A DNA stretch of 64,000 nt. It comes from Pseudoxanthomonas sp. Root630 (lineage in GTDB: Bacteria > Pseudomonadota > Gammaproteobacteria > Xanthomonadales > Xanthomonadaceae). Positions 7,848 through 15,807 of the stretch are shown in pieces. Every line of letters starts with the position of its first letter. The stretch's first letter is position 1. A program made the position numbers and the translations under genes. A model generated the notes under the pieces. The model did no database searches. It was not told the DNA's origin and saw only the letters and a list, made by a program, of their open reading frames with translations. Location of the stretch: assembly GCF_001427585.1 (NCBI RefSeq), contig NZ_LMGY01000001.1, forward strand, positions 249,270-313,269, in the 5' to 3' direction.

Positions 7848-9893
7848 TCACTCTTCGTCGTGCCGCGGCTTGTAGGCGTCCGCCAGTTTCTGCTGCACGT
7901 TCGGCGGCACCGGCTCGTAATGGCTGAAGTCCAGGCTGTAACGCCCTTGTCCCGCGGTCATCGACTTGAGCTCGGCCGCATAGCCGTCCAGCTCCGCCAG
8001 CGGCACCTGCGCCCTCACCACGATCTCGCCACGCACCGCGTCGGTGCCGTTGATGCGCGCGCGCTTGCCTGCCAGGCCGCCGGTGATGTCGCCCACCTGG
8101 GCTTCCGGGACCGCGACTTCCAGGTCCACGACCGGCTCCAGGACCTGCGGGCGGGCCTTGGCGACGGCGTCGAGGAAGGCTTTCTTGCCCGCCGCGACGA
8201 AGGCCACTTCCTTGCTGTCCACGGGATGGTGCTTGCCGTCGTACACCGTCACGCGCACGTCCTGGATCGGATAACCGGCCAGCACGCCTGCGCCCAGCGC
8301 CTGGCGCACACCCTTTTCCACGGCCGGCATGAACTGGCCCGGGATCGTGCCGCCCTTCACTTCGTCGGCGAACTGGAACCCGCTGCCGCGCGGCAGCGGC
8401 TCCACCCGCAGGAACACCTCGCCGAACTGCCCCGCGCCGCCGGTCTGCTTCTTGTGCCGGTGGTGGCCTTCGGCCTTGGCGCCGATCGTCTCGCGATAGG
8501 CGATGCGCGGCGGGCGCGTCTTCACCTCCACGCCGTGGCGCTCCTTCAGGCGCTCCAGCATCACCCGCAGGTGGAGGTCGGACAGCCCGCGGATGACGGT
8601 CTCGTTCAATTCCGGCTGGTGGTCCACGACGAACGCGGGATCCTCTTCGGACAGCTTGTGCAGCGCGGTCGACAGCTTCTGCTCCTGGCCCTTGCTGGCC
8701 GCTTCGATCGCCAGGCCGAACATCGGCCTGGGGAAATCGATCGGTGCCAGGTGGATGTGGTCTTCGTCGTGGCTGTCGTGGAGCACGGCGTCGAAATGCA
8801 GGTCCTCGACCTTGGCTACCGCCGCGATGTCGCCGGGAATGGCCTGGTCCACTTCCACATGGTCCTTGCCCTTGAGCTTGAACAGGTGGCCGACCTTGAA
8901 CGGCTTCTTGCCATCGTCGACGAACAGCTGCGTGTCCTTCTTCAGCGTGCCCTGGTAGACGCGGAAGACGCCCAGCTTGCCGACGAACGGATCGTTGACG
9001 ATCTTGAAGACGTCGGCGATGACGTGCGCGCGGGGGTCGGGAACCGCCTCGACGGGTTGCGGGCCGCTGCCGTTGAGCTTCATGAAAGGCGGCGGATTGG
9101 CCTCGGCCGGGTTCGGGAACAGGCGTTCGGCCACGTCCAGCAGTTCCTTGACCCCGACGCCCGTGCGCGCCGAAGCGAAGCACACCGGCACCAGGTGGCC
9201 TTCGCGCAGGCATTGCTCGAAGGCGTCGTGCAGCTCTTCGCCGGACAGGCCGCCTTCGCCCAGGTCGAGGTAGTGCTCCATCACCGTTTCGTTGATCTCG
9301 ACCACCTGGTCGATGATCTTCTGGTGCCAGTCGGCCACATCGCCCAGGTCCGATGTGCCGGTCGATTGCCAGAAGCAGTCGATGACCGCCTTGCCGCCGT
9401 CGGCAGGCAGGTTGAGTGGCAGCAACTCGGCGCCGAACTCCTCGCGCAACGCGGCCAGCACACCGGCGCAGTCGGCGCCCTCGTGGTCGATCTTGTTGAT
9501 GACGATGGCGCGGCACAGGTTGCGCTGGGCGGCGCGATCCATCAGCCGCCGCGTGCCATGGGCGACGCCGCTGTCGGCATCGACCACGATCAACGCGGTT
9601 TCCACCGCGGAGAACGCCGACAGGGCCGGGCCGCGGAATTCCGGATAGCCGGGCGTGTCGATCAGGTTGACGTGCATGCCGCCGTGGTCGGTGCTGGCGA
9701 TGGCGGTATCGATGGAGTGGCCGCGCGTTCGTTCCATCGGGTCGTGGTCGGAGACCGTGGTGCCGCGTTCGATGGTGCCTGCCACCTGGAGGGCGCCGCC
9801 GGCATGCAGCAGGGCTTCGAAGAGCGTTGTTTTGCCGGCGCCGGGGTGGCCTGCCAGGGCCACGTTGCGGATCTGTTGTGTGCTGTACGACAT
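7848..9893 (-). CDS. fusA2: elongation factor G-like protein (EF-G paralogue)
   Basis: A 681-residue translational GTPase with all EF-G domains. The P-loop is GHPGAGKTT (residues 15-23), where housekeeping EF-G usually has AHIDAGKTT. DTPGYPEF gives G3 and NKIDHEGAD gives G4. Domain II starts near residue 290; domains III-V follow with RPPRIAYRE and GGTIPGQFMPAVEKG. The variant P-loop and the absence of ribosomal genes nearby indicate a paralogue, not the str-operon EF-G. Such paralogues may act in ribosome recycling or stress; which applies here is not known. It is divergent from the OsmC gene across 203 bases. Confidence 0.85.
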   Translation of the reverse strand: MSYSTQQIRNVALAGHPGAGKTTLFEALLHAGGALQVAGTIERGTTVSDHDPMERTRGHSIDTAIASTDHGGMHVNLIDTPGYPEFRGPALSAFSAVETALIVVDADSGVAHGTRRLMDRAAQRNLCRAIVINKIDHEGADCAGVLAALREEFGAELLPLNLPADGGKAVIDCFWQSTGTSDLGDVADWHQKIIDQVVEINETVMEHYLDLGEGGLSGEELHDAFEQCLREGHLVPVCFASARTGVGVKELLDVAERLFPNPAEANPPPFMKLNGSGPQPVEAVPDPRAHVIADVFKIVNDPFVGKLGVFRVYQGTLKKDTQLFVDDGKKPFKVGHLFKLKGKDHVEVDQAIPGDIAAVAKVEDLHFDAVLHDSHDEDHIHLAPIDFPRPMFGLAIEAASKGQEQKLSTALHKLSEEDPAFVVDHQPELNETVIRGLSDLHLRVMLERLKERHGVEVKTRPPRIAYRETIGAKAEGHHRHKKQTGGAGQFGEVFLRVEPLPRGSGFQFADEVKGGTIPGQFMPAVEKGVRQALGAGVLAGYPIQDVRVTVYDGKHHPVDSKEVAFVAAGKKAFLDAVAKARPQVLEPVVDLEVAVPEAQVGDITGGLAGKRARINGTDAVRGEIVVRAQVPLAELDGYAAELKSMTAGQGRYSLDFSHYEPVPPNVQQKLADAYKPRHDEE

Positions 9894-10096
9894 GAGGCCG
9901 TTCCTCCCGTAGGTTGGGTCGAAGGGCCGTCATGGCTGTCCGGGCTGAGCGCGTCCCGTGAGCGTGCGCTCGGCGGGCGGTCATGGCGGGCGGCCAGCAT
10001 CCGCGCGCGCGGGGGAGGGGTCAAGTCGCACTGCGGTACATGGCATGAACATCCGTCGGTGTACCCTTCGCTTCCCCTGACCCGAGGAGCACGACC

Positions 10097-10531
10097 ATGG
10101 CTTTGAAGCGTTACGCGGATGCGGTGTGGGCTGGCGATCTGCAGTCCGGCAAGGGCAGCCTGAGCACGCCGCAGAGCGGCCTGTTCGAAGGCCAGAACTA
10201 TTCGTTCAAGACCCGCTTCGGCGACGAGAAGGGCACCAACCCGGAAGAACTGTTGGCGGTCGCCCACGCGGGCTGCTTCACCATGGCGCTGTCGGCGGTG
10301 CTCGGCAAGGCCGGCTTCACGCCCGACAAGCTGCAGACGCGCGCCGAGGCGACGATGGAGCCGGGCATGGACCCGGGCCCGACGATCACCGCGATCAAGC
10401 TGACCGTCTCGGCGAGCGTGCCGGGGATCAGTGCGGCGCAGTTCGAGGAGATCGCCCAGCAGGCCAAGGCCGGGTGCGTGATCTCGCGCGCGCTGTCGGT
10501 GCCGGTGTCGCTGGAAGCGACCCTGCTTTGA
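10097..10531 (+). CDS. OsmC family peroxiredoxin
   Basis: A 144-residue OsmC-type thiol peroxidase. The two reactive cysteines are C60 in HAGCFTMAL and C127 in AGCVISRAL, with the usual Arg and Glu residues between. It reduces organic hydroperoxides in the cytoplasm, probably with lipoyl or thioredoxin partners. GAGGAGCACGACC precedes the ATG. The stop overlaps the TTG start of the downstream hydrolase by four bases, so translation is probably coupled. Confidence 0.9.
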   Translation: MALKRYADAVWAGDLQSGKGSLSTPQSGLFEGQNYSFKTRFGDEKGTNPEELLAVAHAGCFTMALSAVLGKAGFTPDKLQTRAEATMEPGMDPGPTITAIKLTVSASVPGISAAQFEEIAQQAKAGCVISRALSVPVSLEATLL

Positions 10532-11223
10532 CGGGCGCGCGGGCCGCCTTGCTCGTGCACGGCGCGGGCGGTGGCGGCTGGGAGTGGAACGTATGGCGTG
10601 GCGTGTTCGAGTCGGCGGGCTTCCAGGTGGCGGCCCCCGACCTCATGCCCGTGCGCGACGGATGGGCGGCGACGCGTCTCGAGGATTACCAGGCCCAGGT
10701 GCGCGCGTCGTTCGCGGCGTTGCCGCGGCCGCGCGTGCTGGTCGGTGCGAGCCTGGGCGGATTGCTGGCGCTGGGCGCGGCCGACGGCGCGGACGCGCTG
10801 GTGATGGTGAATCCATTGCCTCCCGTGCCCTGGCACGCCGGACTGCCAGCGCGCGACTGGCCCGACGTGGTGCCGTGGCGGCGCGATGCGCGGCTGTCCG
10901 GCACGCGCAGGGCGTTGCCGGGGGGCGATGACGCGACGGCGCTGTTCGCGTTCCGCCACTGGCGAGACGAATCCGGTGCCGTCCTGCGCGACGCCCAGCG
11001 TGGCGTCGCGGTGGTGCGCCCGGCATGCCCGATGGTGTGCGTGGTGTCCGGGCATGACGAGGACGTGCCGCCTGCGGTCACGCGGGCCATGGCCGGGGCC
11101 TGGGGCGCGGAGGTGCTGCAAACGGTTTCAGGCTCGCATGTCGGGCCGTTGCTCGGGCGCGAAGCCGCCGGCATCGCCGCGCAAGCTGTCGAATGGCTAA
11201 ACCGGGCTGCCAAAGCCGGCTGA
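10528..11223 (+). CDS. alpha/beta-fold hydrolase
   Basis: A 231-residue hydrolase starting at TTG, overlapping the osmC stop as TTGA. HGAGGGGWEW (11-20) forms the oxyanion region, GASLGG puts the nucleophile at S75, and GSHVGPLLG near the end supplies the catalytic His. The substrate cannot be told; a small ester or lactone is likely. Coupling to the peroxidase gene suggests the two are needed at the same time. A GTG about nine codons downstream is a less likely start because it would cut into the first strand. Confidence 0.8.
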   Translation: MTGARAALLVHGAGGGGWEWNVWRGVFESAGFQVAAPDLMPVRDGWAATRLEDYQAQVRASFAALPRPRVLVGASLGGLLALGAADGADALVMVNPLPPVPWHAGLPARDWPDVVPWRRDARLSGTRRALPGGDDATALFAFRHWRDESGAVLRDAQRGVAVVRPACPMVCVVSGHDEDVPPAVTRAMAGAWGAEVLQTVSGSHVGPLLGREAAGIAAQAVEWLNRAAKAG

Positions 11224-11293
11224 GTTCAGCCATGTTTCACCCGCATCGGCCGAGCATGCCAGCACGCCAATCCGGCGTGGGGGAGTACCCGAC

Positions 11294-11995
11294 ATGAAGC
11301 GCTTATCCGCCACCGTGCTGGCCATCGGCCTGCTCGCCTCCGGCGTGGCATCCGCGCAATCCACGCGCTACTACGGCACGACGGACCGTTACGGCGACGA
11401 ACCCTATTACGACTACGCCCGCGTGGTACGCGTCGACCCGGTCATCGACAACGGCTACGGCCGCAATGACGGCTATGCCAACACGACGACGGGCCAGCGC
11501 TGCTACTACCGCGACGCCGACGACGTCTACGCGCGCGATACCTACCGCGATGGCTACCGCAACGACGGTTACAACGATGACCGTTACGGCGATGACGGCT
11601 ACTACGGCGACCGCCGCTATCCCGACCGCAGCACCGAATCGGGCCGTACCGTCGCGACCGTGATCGGCGGCATCGCCGGTGCGGTGCTGGGCAGCAAGGT
11701 CGGCGACGGCAGCGGTCGCTATGTCGGTACCGCGGTCGGCTCGATGGTGGGCGGCATGGCCGGGCGCTCGATCTACGACAACGCGCAGCGCGAGCGTCGC
11801 GTGCAGCGGGGACAGGTGCGCGTCTGCGACCCGGTGCCTGCCGGCAACAGCCGTTACGGCGATGACTATTACGGCGACGGTCGCGTCAGTGGATACGACG
11901 TGACTTACGAGTACGGCAACCGTACCTACCACACCCGCACCGACCATCATCCCGGCGACCGCATCCGCATCCGCGTGGATGTCCGTCCCGAGTAA
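11294..11995 (+). CDS. glycine-zipper 2TM domain protein, Tyr/Asp-rich
   Basis: A 233-residue exported protein with a signal peptide ending VASA. Residues 23-112 are rich in Tyr, Asp, Arg and Gly (repeats such as YRDGYRNDGYNDDRYGDDGY). Residues about 118-157 are the glycine-zipper membrane segment (VIGGIAGAVLGSKVGDGSG, VGSMVGGMAG). A polar tail follows with a conserved YDVTYEYGNRTY. It resembles the SlyB/Rick17kDa-type outer-membrane proteins. The Tyr/Asp tract is encoded by short degenerate repeats and is probably a fast-changing linker. A terminator follows. Confidence 0.8.
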   Translation: MKRLSATVLAIGLLASGVASAQSTRYYGTTDRYGDEPYYDYARVVRVDPVIDNGYGRNDGYANTTTGQRCYYRDADDVYARDTYRDGYRNDGYNDDRYGDDGYYGDRRYPDRSTESGRTVATVIGGIAGAVLGSKVGDGSGRYVGTAVGSMVGGMAGRSIYDNAQRERRVQRGQVRVCDPVPAGNSRYGDDYYGDGRVSGYDVTYEYGNRTYHTRTDHHPGDRIRIRVDVRPE

Positions 11996-12053
11996 GCCTT
12001 CGCACCGGTTCTTTTGCGGACGCAGCGTCGCAGGACAGGGGTATGCCGCAACC

Positions 12054-12079
12054 GAGGGGCCGCAAGGCCCCTCTTTTTA
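12054..12079 (+). terminator. Rho-independent terminator after the glycine-zipper gene
   Basis: A perfect 8-base stem GAGGGGCC / GGCCCCTC closes a GCAA tetraloop (12062-12065) and is followed by TTTTTAT. Confidence 0.95.
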
Positions 12080-12137
12080 TTGCCGTGCACGACGCCATTG
12101 CGCATAGTCGCGCCCTGGACCGATACGGGAGAGCGGC

Positions 12138-13811
12138 ATGCGGCGTCTGGCGTGGTTGACGGGATTCGGTGTGGGATGCGTGGTCGTCGCGGGCCTGGCC
12201 CAGGCGCAGGTCCACGTGCTGACCGCAGGGCGCGTGCACACGTCCGATCCGGCACACCCGGTCGCGCAGGCGATCGCCTGGGATGCGCAGGGCCGCATCC
12301 TCGCGGTCGGCGGTGCGGATGAACTGCGCACGCGTTATCCCGATGCGCGCCGTGTGGACGCCCCCGACAAGACCGTCATTCCCGGCCTGATCGATGCGCA
12401 CGGCCACGTGATGGGGCTGGGCTACGCGCTGATGCGCGCGGGCCTGGTGGATGCGCGCGACAAGGCCGACGTGATCGCGCGGCTGCGCGAATACGAGAAG
12501 CAGCTGCCCGCCAATGCGTGGCTGCTGGGCAGCGGCTGGGACCAGAACGACTGGCCCGAAAAGACCTTTCCGACCGCCGCCGATCTGGATGCTGCCTTTC
12601 CCGATCGGCCTGTGTGGCTCGAACGTGTCGACGGTCATGCCGGCTGGGCCAACAGCGCGGCGTTGCGCGCGGCCGCGGCACGTGCGTCGCGCCCGTTGAC
12701 CGGCGACTGGCAACCCGATGGCGGACGTATCGAGCGTGTGGGTGGACGGCCGAGCGGCGTCTTCGTCGATGCGGCCATGTCGCTCGTCAATGCGGTGGTG
12801 CCGGCGCCCGATGCGGCATACCGCCGGCAGGCGTTGGAGAAAGCCACGCAGGCGGCCGTGCGCAATGGTCTGACCGGGGTGCACGACATGGGCGTGTCGC
12901 GCGAGGATCTGGCGCTGATGAAGCAGTTCGCGGACGAAGGCCGACTGCCGTTGCGCATCGACACGTACGCCGATGGCAATGGCGATGCGCTGGCGGACCT
13001 GTGCGCGCAGGGCCTGTACCGCCACGCGGGTGGCCGTTTGCAGATGCGCGGTGTGAAGTTGTATGCCGACGGCGCCCTGGGTAGCCGCGGCGCCGCCCTG
13101 CTGGAGGATTACAGCGACGACCCGGGCAACCGTGGTTTGCTGGTAACCGAGCCGGCGGCGCTGGAAGCGGCGATGCGCAAGGCGCGCGGCTGCCATGTGC
13201 AGGTGGCGACGCATGCGATCGGCGACCGTGGCAACCGGCTGGTGCTGGATGCGTATGCCCGTGTGCTGGGCGATGCGGCGAAGACCGACCACCGCTGGCG
13301 GATCGAACACGCGCAGGTGGTGGCGCCGGAGGAGTTCCCGCGGTTCGCCGCCCTGGGCGTGATCGCTTCGATGCAGCCCACGCATGCGACCTCGGACATG
13401 CCGTGGGCGCAGGACCGGCTGGGGCCGGCACGTATCAAGGGCGCTTATGCGTGGCAGCGCCTGCAGGCGAGCGGGGCGAAGCTGGCATTGGGATCGGACT
13501 TTCCGGTGGAATCGGTCGATCCGCGCCGCGGCCTGCACGCCGCGGTGACGCGCCAGGACGGGCACGACGCCCCCGAAGGCGGGTGGATGCCCGATCAGCG
13601 CCTGAGTGCGGCCGAAGCATTGCGCGGCTTCACCGCCGACGCGGCATGGGCGGCGCATGACGAGGCGGAGGTGGGCAAGCTCGCTCCCGGCTTGCGTGCG
13701 GATTTCGTCATCCTCGACGAGGATCCGCTGGCGGTGCCGGGCGAGCAGCTCGACGGGTTGCACGTCCGCTCGACCTGGGTGGATGGCAAGGCGGTGTACG
13801 AGGCGGAGTAA
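12138..13811 (+). CDS. secreted amidohydrolase (YtcJ-like)
   Basis: A 557-residue metal-dependent hydrolase with a signal peptide of about 23 residues (ending GLAQA). The amidohydrolase barrel shows HGH at 88-90 in IDAHGHV, the central lysine region RGVKLYADGALGSRGA, THAIGDRGN and EHAQVV for two further His ligands, and SDFPVES for the terminal Asp. This is the YtcJ subgroup, which acts on N-substituted formamides or related amides; the substrate here is unknown. Export to the periplasm suggests a scavenging role. The gene stands alone and is followed by a palindromic repeat. Confidence 0.85.
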   Translation: MRRLAWLTGFGVGCVVVAGLAQAQVHVLTAGRVHTSDPAHPVAQAIAWDAQGRILAVGGADELRTRYPDARRVDAPDKTVIPGLIDAHGHVMGLGYALMRAGLVDARDKADVIARLREYEKQLPANAWLLGSGWDQNDWPEKTFPTAADLDAAFPDRPVWLERVDGHAGWANSAALRAAAARASRPLTGDWQPDGGRIERVGGRPSGVFVDAAMSLVNAVVPAPDAAYRRQALEKATQAAVRNGLTGVHDMGVSREDLALMKQFADEGRLPLRIDTYADGNGDALADLCAQGLYRHAGGRLQMRGVKLYADGALGSRGAALLEDYSDDPGNRGLLVTEPAALEAAMRKARGCHVQVATHAIGDRGNRLVLDAYARVLGDAAKTDHRWRIEHAQVVAPEEFPRFAALGVIASMQPTHATSDMPWAQDRLGPARIKGAYAWQRLQASGAKLALGSDFPVESVDPRRGLHAAVTRQDGHDAPEGGWMPDQRLSAAEALRGFTADAAWAAHDEAEVGKLAPGLRADFVILDEDPLAVPGEQLDGLHVRSTWVDGKAVYEAE

Positions 13812-13823
13812 AGCCGTCTGGCT

Positions 13824-13920
13824 CTTGTGGGAGCGACGTCAGTCGCGATAGCTCACGACGACTGGTTGCCTCTCGCGCATTCGAACGATGCGCCTTCGCG
13901 ACTGACGTCGCTCCCACAAG
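13824..13920. repeat. palindromic intergenic repeat, copy 1
   Basis: Two perfect 25-base inverted arms (13824-13848 and 13896-13920, core GTGGGAGCGACGTCAGTCGC) enclose 47 bases. The element fills most of the gap between the amidohydrolase gene and the convergent PhzF gene. The same arm occurs at 37146 and 40763. Confidence 0.9.
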
Positions 13921-13932
13921 AAGCCGCCATCG

Positions 13933-14811
13933 CTACCAGTCGATCTGGCCGGTCACGATGGTACGCACGTGGCCGCCGGACCAGACATCGCCTGCGGCGT
14001 CCACGTGCAGCTGCAGGCGCGCGTCGTAGCCGACTTCGCGGCCCTGGCTGACGACGTAGCGGCCTCCGTGACCGGGCAGCGCATCGCGCGATGCCAGCCA
14101 CGCGGCCAGCGTTGCATTGGCGGCGCCCGAAGCCGCGTCCTCGAACGCGGCCGGCGCACCGACGAACGCACGCACAGCCAGGTCGTAGTCGCGGCCCGGT
14201 GTACGCGCATACGCGCACACGCCCATGCTCTCGGTGGCGCGCGCCAACGCACTGATCGCGTTCCAGTCCGGCGAGGCGCCGCGGAGCGCATCTTCGTCGC
14301 GCACCTCGGTCAACCACCAGCGGCGGCCGCCGTCGACGAGCGCGGGGGGCAGGGTGCCCGGCGCCAGTCCCTCGAGGGCGGCGCGCAGCAGGCCGTCATC
14401 CGTGGGATCGCCTTCCTTCACCACCGTCGCGCGCGGCGTGCGCACGGCGATCGTGCGGTCCGCGCCGTCGCCATCGACACGCAACGGCAACACACCGACG
14501 ACGCCTTCCTGCATCAGCAGGCCGTCGGCCGGCGCGGCCAGGCCCGCCTCCAGCACCACATGCGCGGTGCCGACGCTGGGGTGGCCGGCGAACGGCACTT
14601 CGCGGCGCGGGCTGAACATGCGGACGGCATAACTGGCGCCCGGCTGGGTGGGCGCGAAGACGAACGTCGTTTCCGGCAGGCGCGTCCAGCGGGCAATGGC
14701 CTGCATGGCGGCATCGTCAAGGCCGGCAGCATCGAGGACGACGGCCAGCGGATTGCCCGCGCCGGGGCGGTCGGCGAACACGTCCAGCTGGACGTAGCGG
14801 CGGAGGGTCAT
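13933..14811 (-). CDS. PhzF family isomerase, divergent copy
   Basis: A 292-residue PhzF-like protein of two similar halves. E47 (LPETTFVF) matches the catalytic Glu of the family and H77 lies in FAGHPSVG. At residues 224-233 the motif reads EDAASGAANA, where the neighbour and most relatives have EDPVTGS; the Asp is kept but Pro, Val and Thr are lost. Related enzymes isomerise phenazine precursors or small amino-acid-like acids. There are no phenazine genes here, so the substrate is unknown. The gene lies 30 bases downstream of its paralogue and is likely co-transcribed with it. Confidence 0.85.
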   Translation of the reverse strand: MTLRRYVQLDVFADRPGAGNPLAVVLDAAGLDDAAMQAIARWTRLPETTFVFAPTQPGASYAVRMFSPRREVPFAGHPSVGTAHVVLEAGLAAPADGLLMQEGVVGVLPLRVDGDGADRTIAVRTPRATVVKEGDPTDDGLLRAALEGLAPGTLPPALVDGGRRWWLTEVRDEDALRGASPDWNAISALARATESMGVCAYARTPGRDYDLAVRAFVGAPAAFEDAASGAANATLAAWLASRDALPGHGGRYVVSQGREVGYDARLQLHVDAAGDVWSGGHVRTIVTGQIDW

Positions 14812-14841
14812 GGGGGCGTTGTCGCGTGGGGGCCGCGCAGC

Positions 14842-15720
14842 TTACCAAGTCACCTGGCCGTCGATGACCCACTGCACCTGACCGCCGATCCAGACCTCGT
14901 CCTCGCCATCCACCTCCAGATGGACGCGACCATCGCGACCCAGCTCGCGGCCCTGACTGGCGAGATAGCGACCCGCGGTGCCGGGCAGCACACCGGCGGC
15001 AGTCAGCGCGGCGGCGATGCAGGCGTTGACGCTGCCGGTGACCGGGTCTTCCGGGATGTTGTCGGCGGGGCAGAACGCGCGCACCGCCAGATCGTGGTCG
15101 TCCTGCGCGCTGGCGCGGCCGAAGACGGCCAGCCCGATCGCACCCGTGGCCTGTGTCAGCGCGGCGATTGCCGGAAGGTCCGGCTCCAGGGCGCGTACCG
15201 CGGCCGCGTCGCGGAGTTCCACCAGCCACCAGGCGGGGCCGTTGTTCCACAGCGCCGCGGGCAGCCCTGCCGTGGGTAGCGACGCAAGTGTCGTGTCACG
15301 TTCCGGCGGGTCGGGCGTGACCTCCATCGGGTACGCCCGCGGTGCACGCAGATGGATCGTGCGTTGCAACCCGTCGCCTTCCACCCGCACCGGCAGCAGG
15401 CCGGCTGCGCATTCCTGCACCAGCCGGTCGGATGCGGGTATCAGGCCCGTATGCAGCGCTACCCAGGCCGCACCCACGCTGGGGTGGCCGGCGAACGGGA
15501 GTTCCTGGCGCGGGGTGAAGATGCGGATGCGGTAGCTGGCGTCGGGCGTGGTCGGGGGCAGGAAAAAGATCGTTTCCGACAGGTTGGTCCATCCCGCGAA
15601 CGCCTGCATGCGCTCGGTGTCCCACGCGGCGGCGTCCAGTACGACGCCCAGCGGATTGCCCGCACCGGGGCGGTCGGCGAAGACGTCGACCTGCAGGTAG
15701 CGGTGGGTAGTTCGTTGCAT
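14842..15720 (-). CDS. PhzF family isomerase, canonical copy
   Basis: A 292-residue PhzF-like protein, the same length as the downstream paralogue and alignable without gaps at the key sites. E49 is in LSETIFF, H79 in FAGHPSVG, and EDPVTGSVNA lies at 224-233. All catalytic positions match the family. It first arises as a duplicate pair with the 13933-14811 gene. The ATG at 15720 is divergent from the lysC-lysA fusion across 87 bases, so the promoters share this gap. The substrate is unknown. Confidence 0.87.
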   Translation of the reverse strand: MQRTTHRYLQVDVFADRPGAGNPLGVVLDAAAWDTERMQAFAGWTNLSETIFFLPPTTPDASYRIRIFTPRQELPFAGHPSVGAAWVALHTGLIPASDRLVQECAAGLLPVRVEGDGLQRTIHLRAPRAYPMEVTPDPPERDTTLASLPTAGLPAALWNNGPAWWLVELRDAAAVRALEPDLPAIAALTQATGAIGLAVFGRASAQDDHDLAVRAFCPADNIPEDPVTGSVNACIAAALTAAGVLPGTAGRYLASQGRELGRDGRVHLEVDGEDEVWIGGQVQWVIDGQVTW

Positions 15721-15754
15721 GCGGTACGGTCCGGTCGCGCGCGGGGGCTTCGGC

Positions 15755-15788
15755 TAGAATCGACGGTTCACGCCCGAAGGGTTCGGGC
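15755..15788 (+). promoter_or_regulatory. possible promoter and leader hairpin of lysC-lysA
   Basis: TAGAAT at 15755-15760 resembles a -10 box. A short hairpin GCCCGAA-GGG-TTCGGGC (15772-15788) lies between it and the start codon at 15808. No lysine riboswitch core is visible in the 87-base gap. No good ribosome binding site precedes the ATG. Confidence 0.4.
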
Positions 15789-15807
15789 ATTCCTCCTCAT
15801 TCTATCC

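Noticed and set aside
11500-11640. Short periodic repeats that could suggest a CRISPR-like array
   Set aside because: They are in-frame degenerate codons for Tyr/Asp/Gly/Arg inside the glycine-zipper gene; there are no constant repeats with unique spacers.
13933-15720. Phenazine biosynthesis cluster
   Set aside because: Only PhzF-type genes are present. No phzA-E or phzG homologues lie near, and PhzF relatives are widespread without phenazines.
15721-15807. Possible lysine riboswitch ahead of lysC-lysA
   Set aside because: The gap is only 87 bases and shows one short hairpin; a lysine riboswitch needs about 170 bases and conserved junctions.
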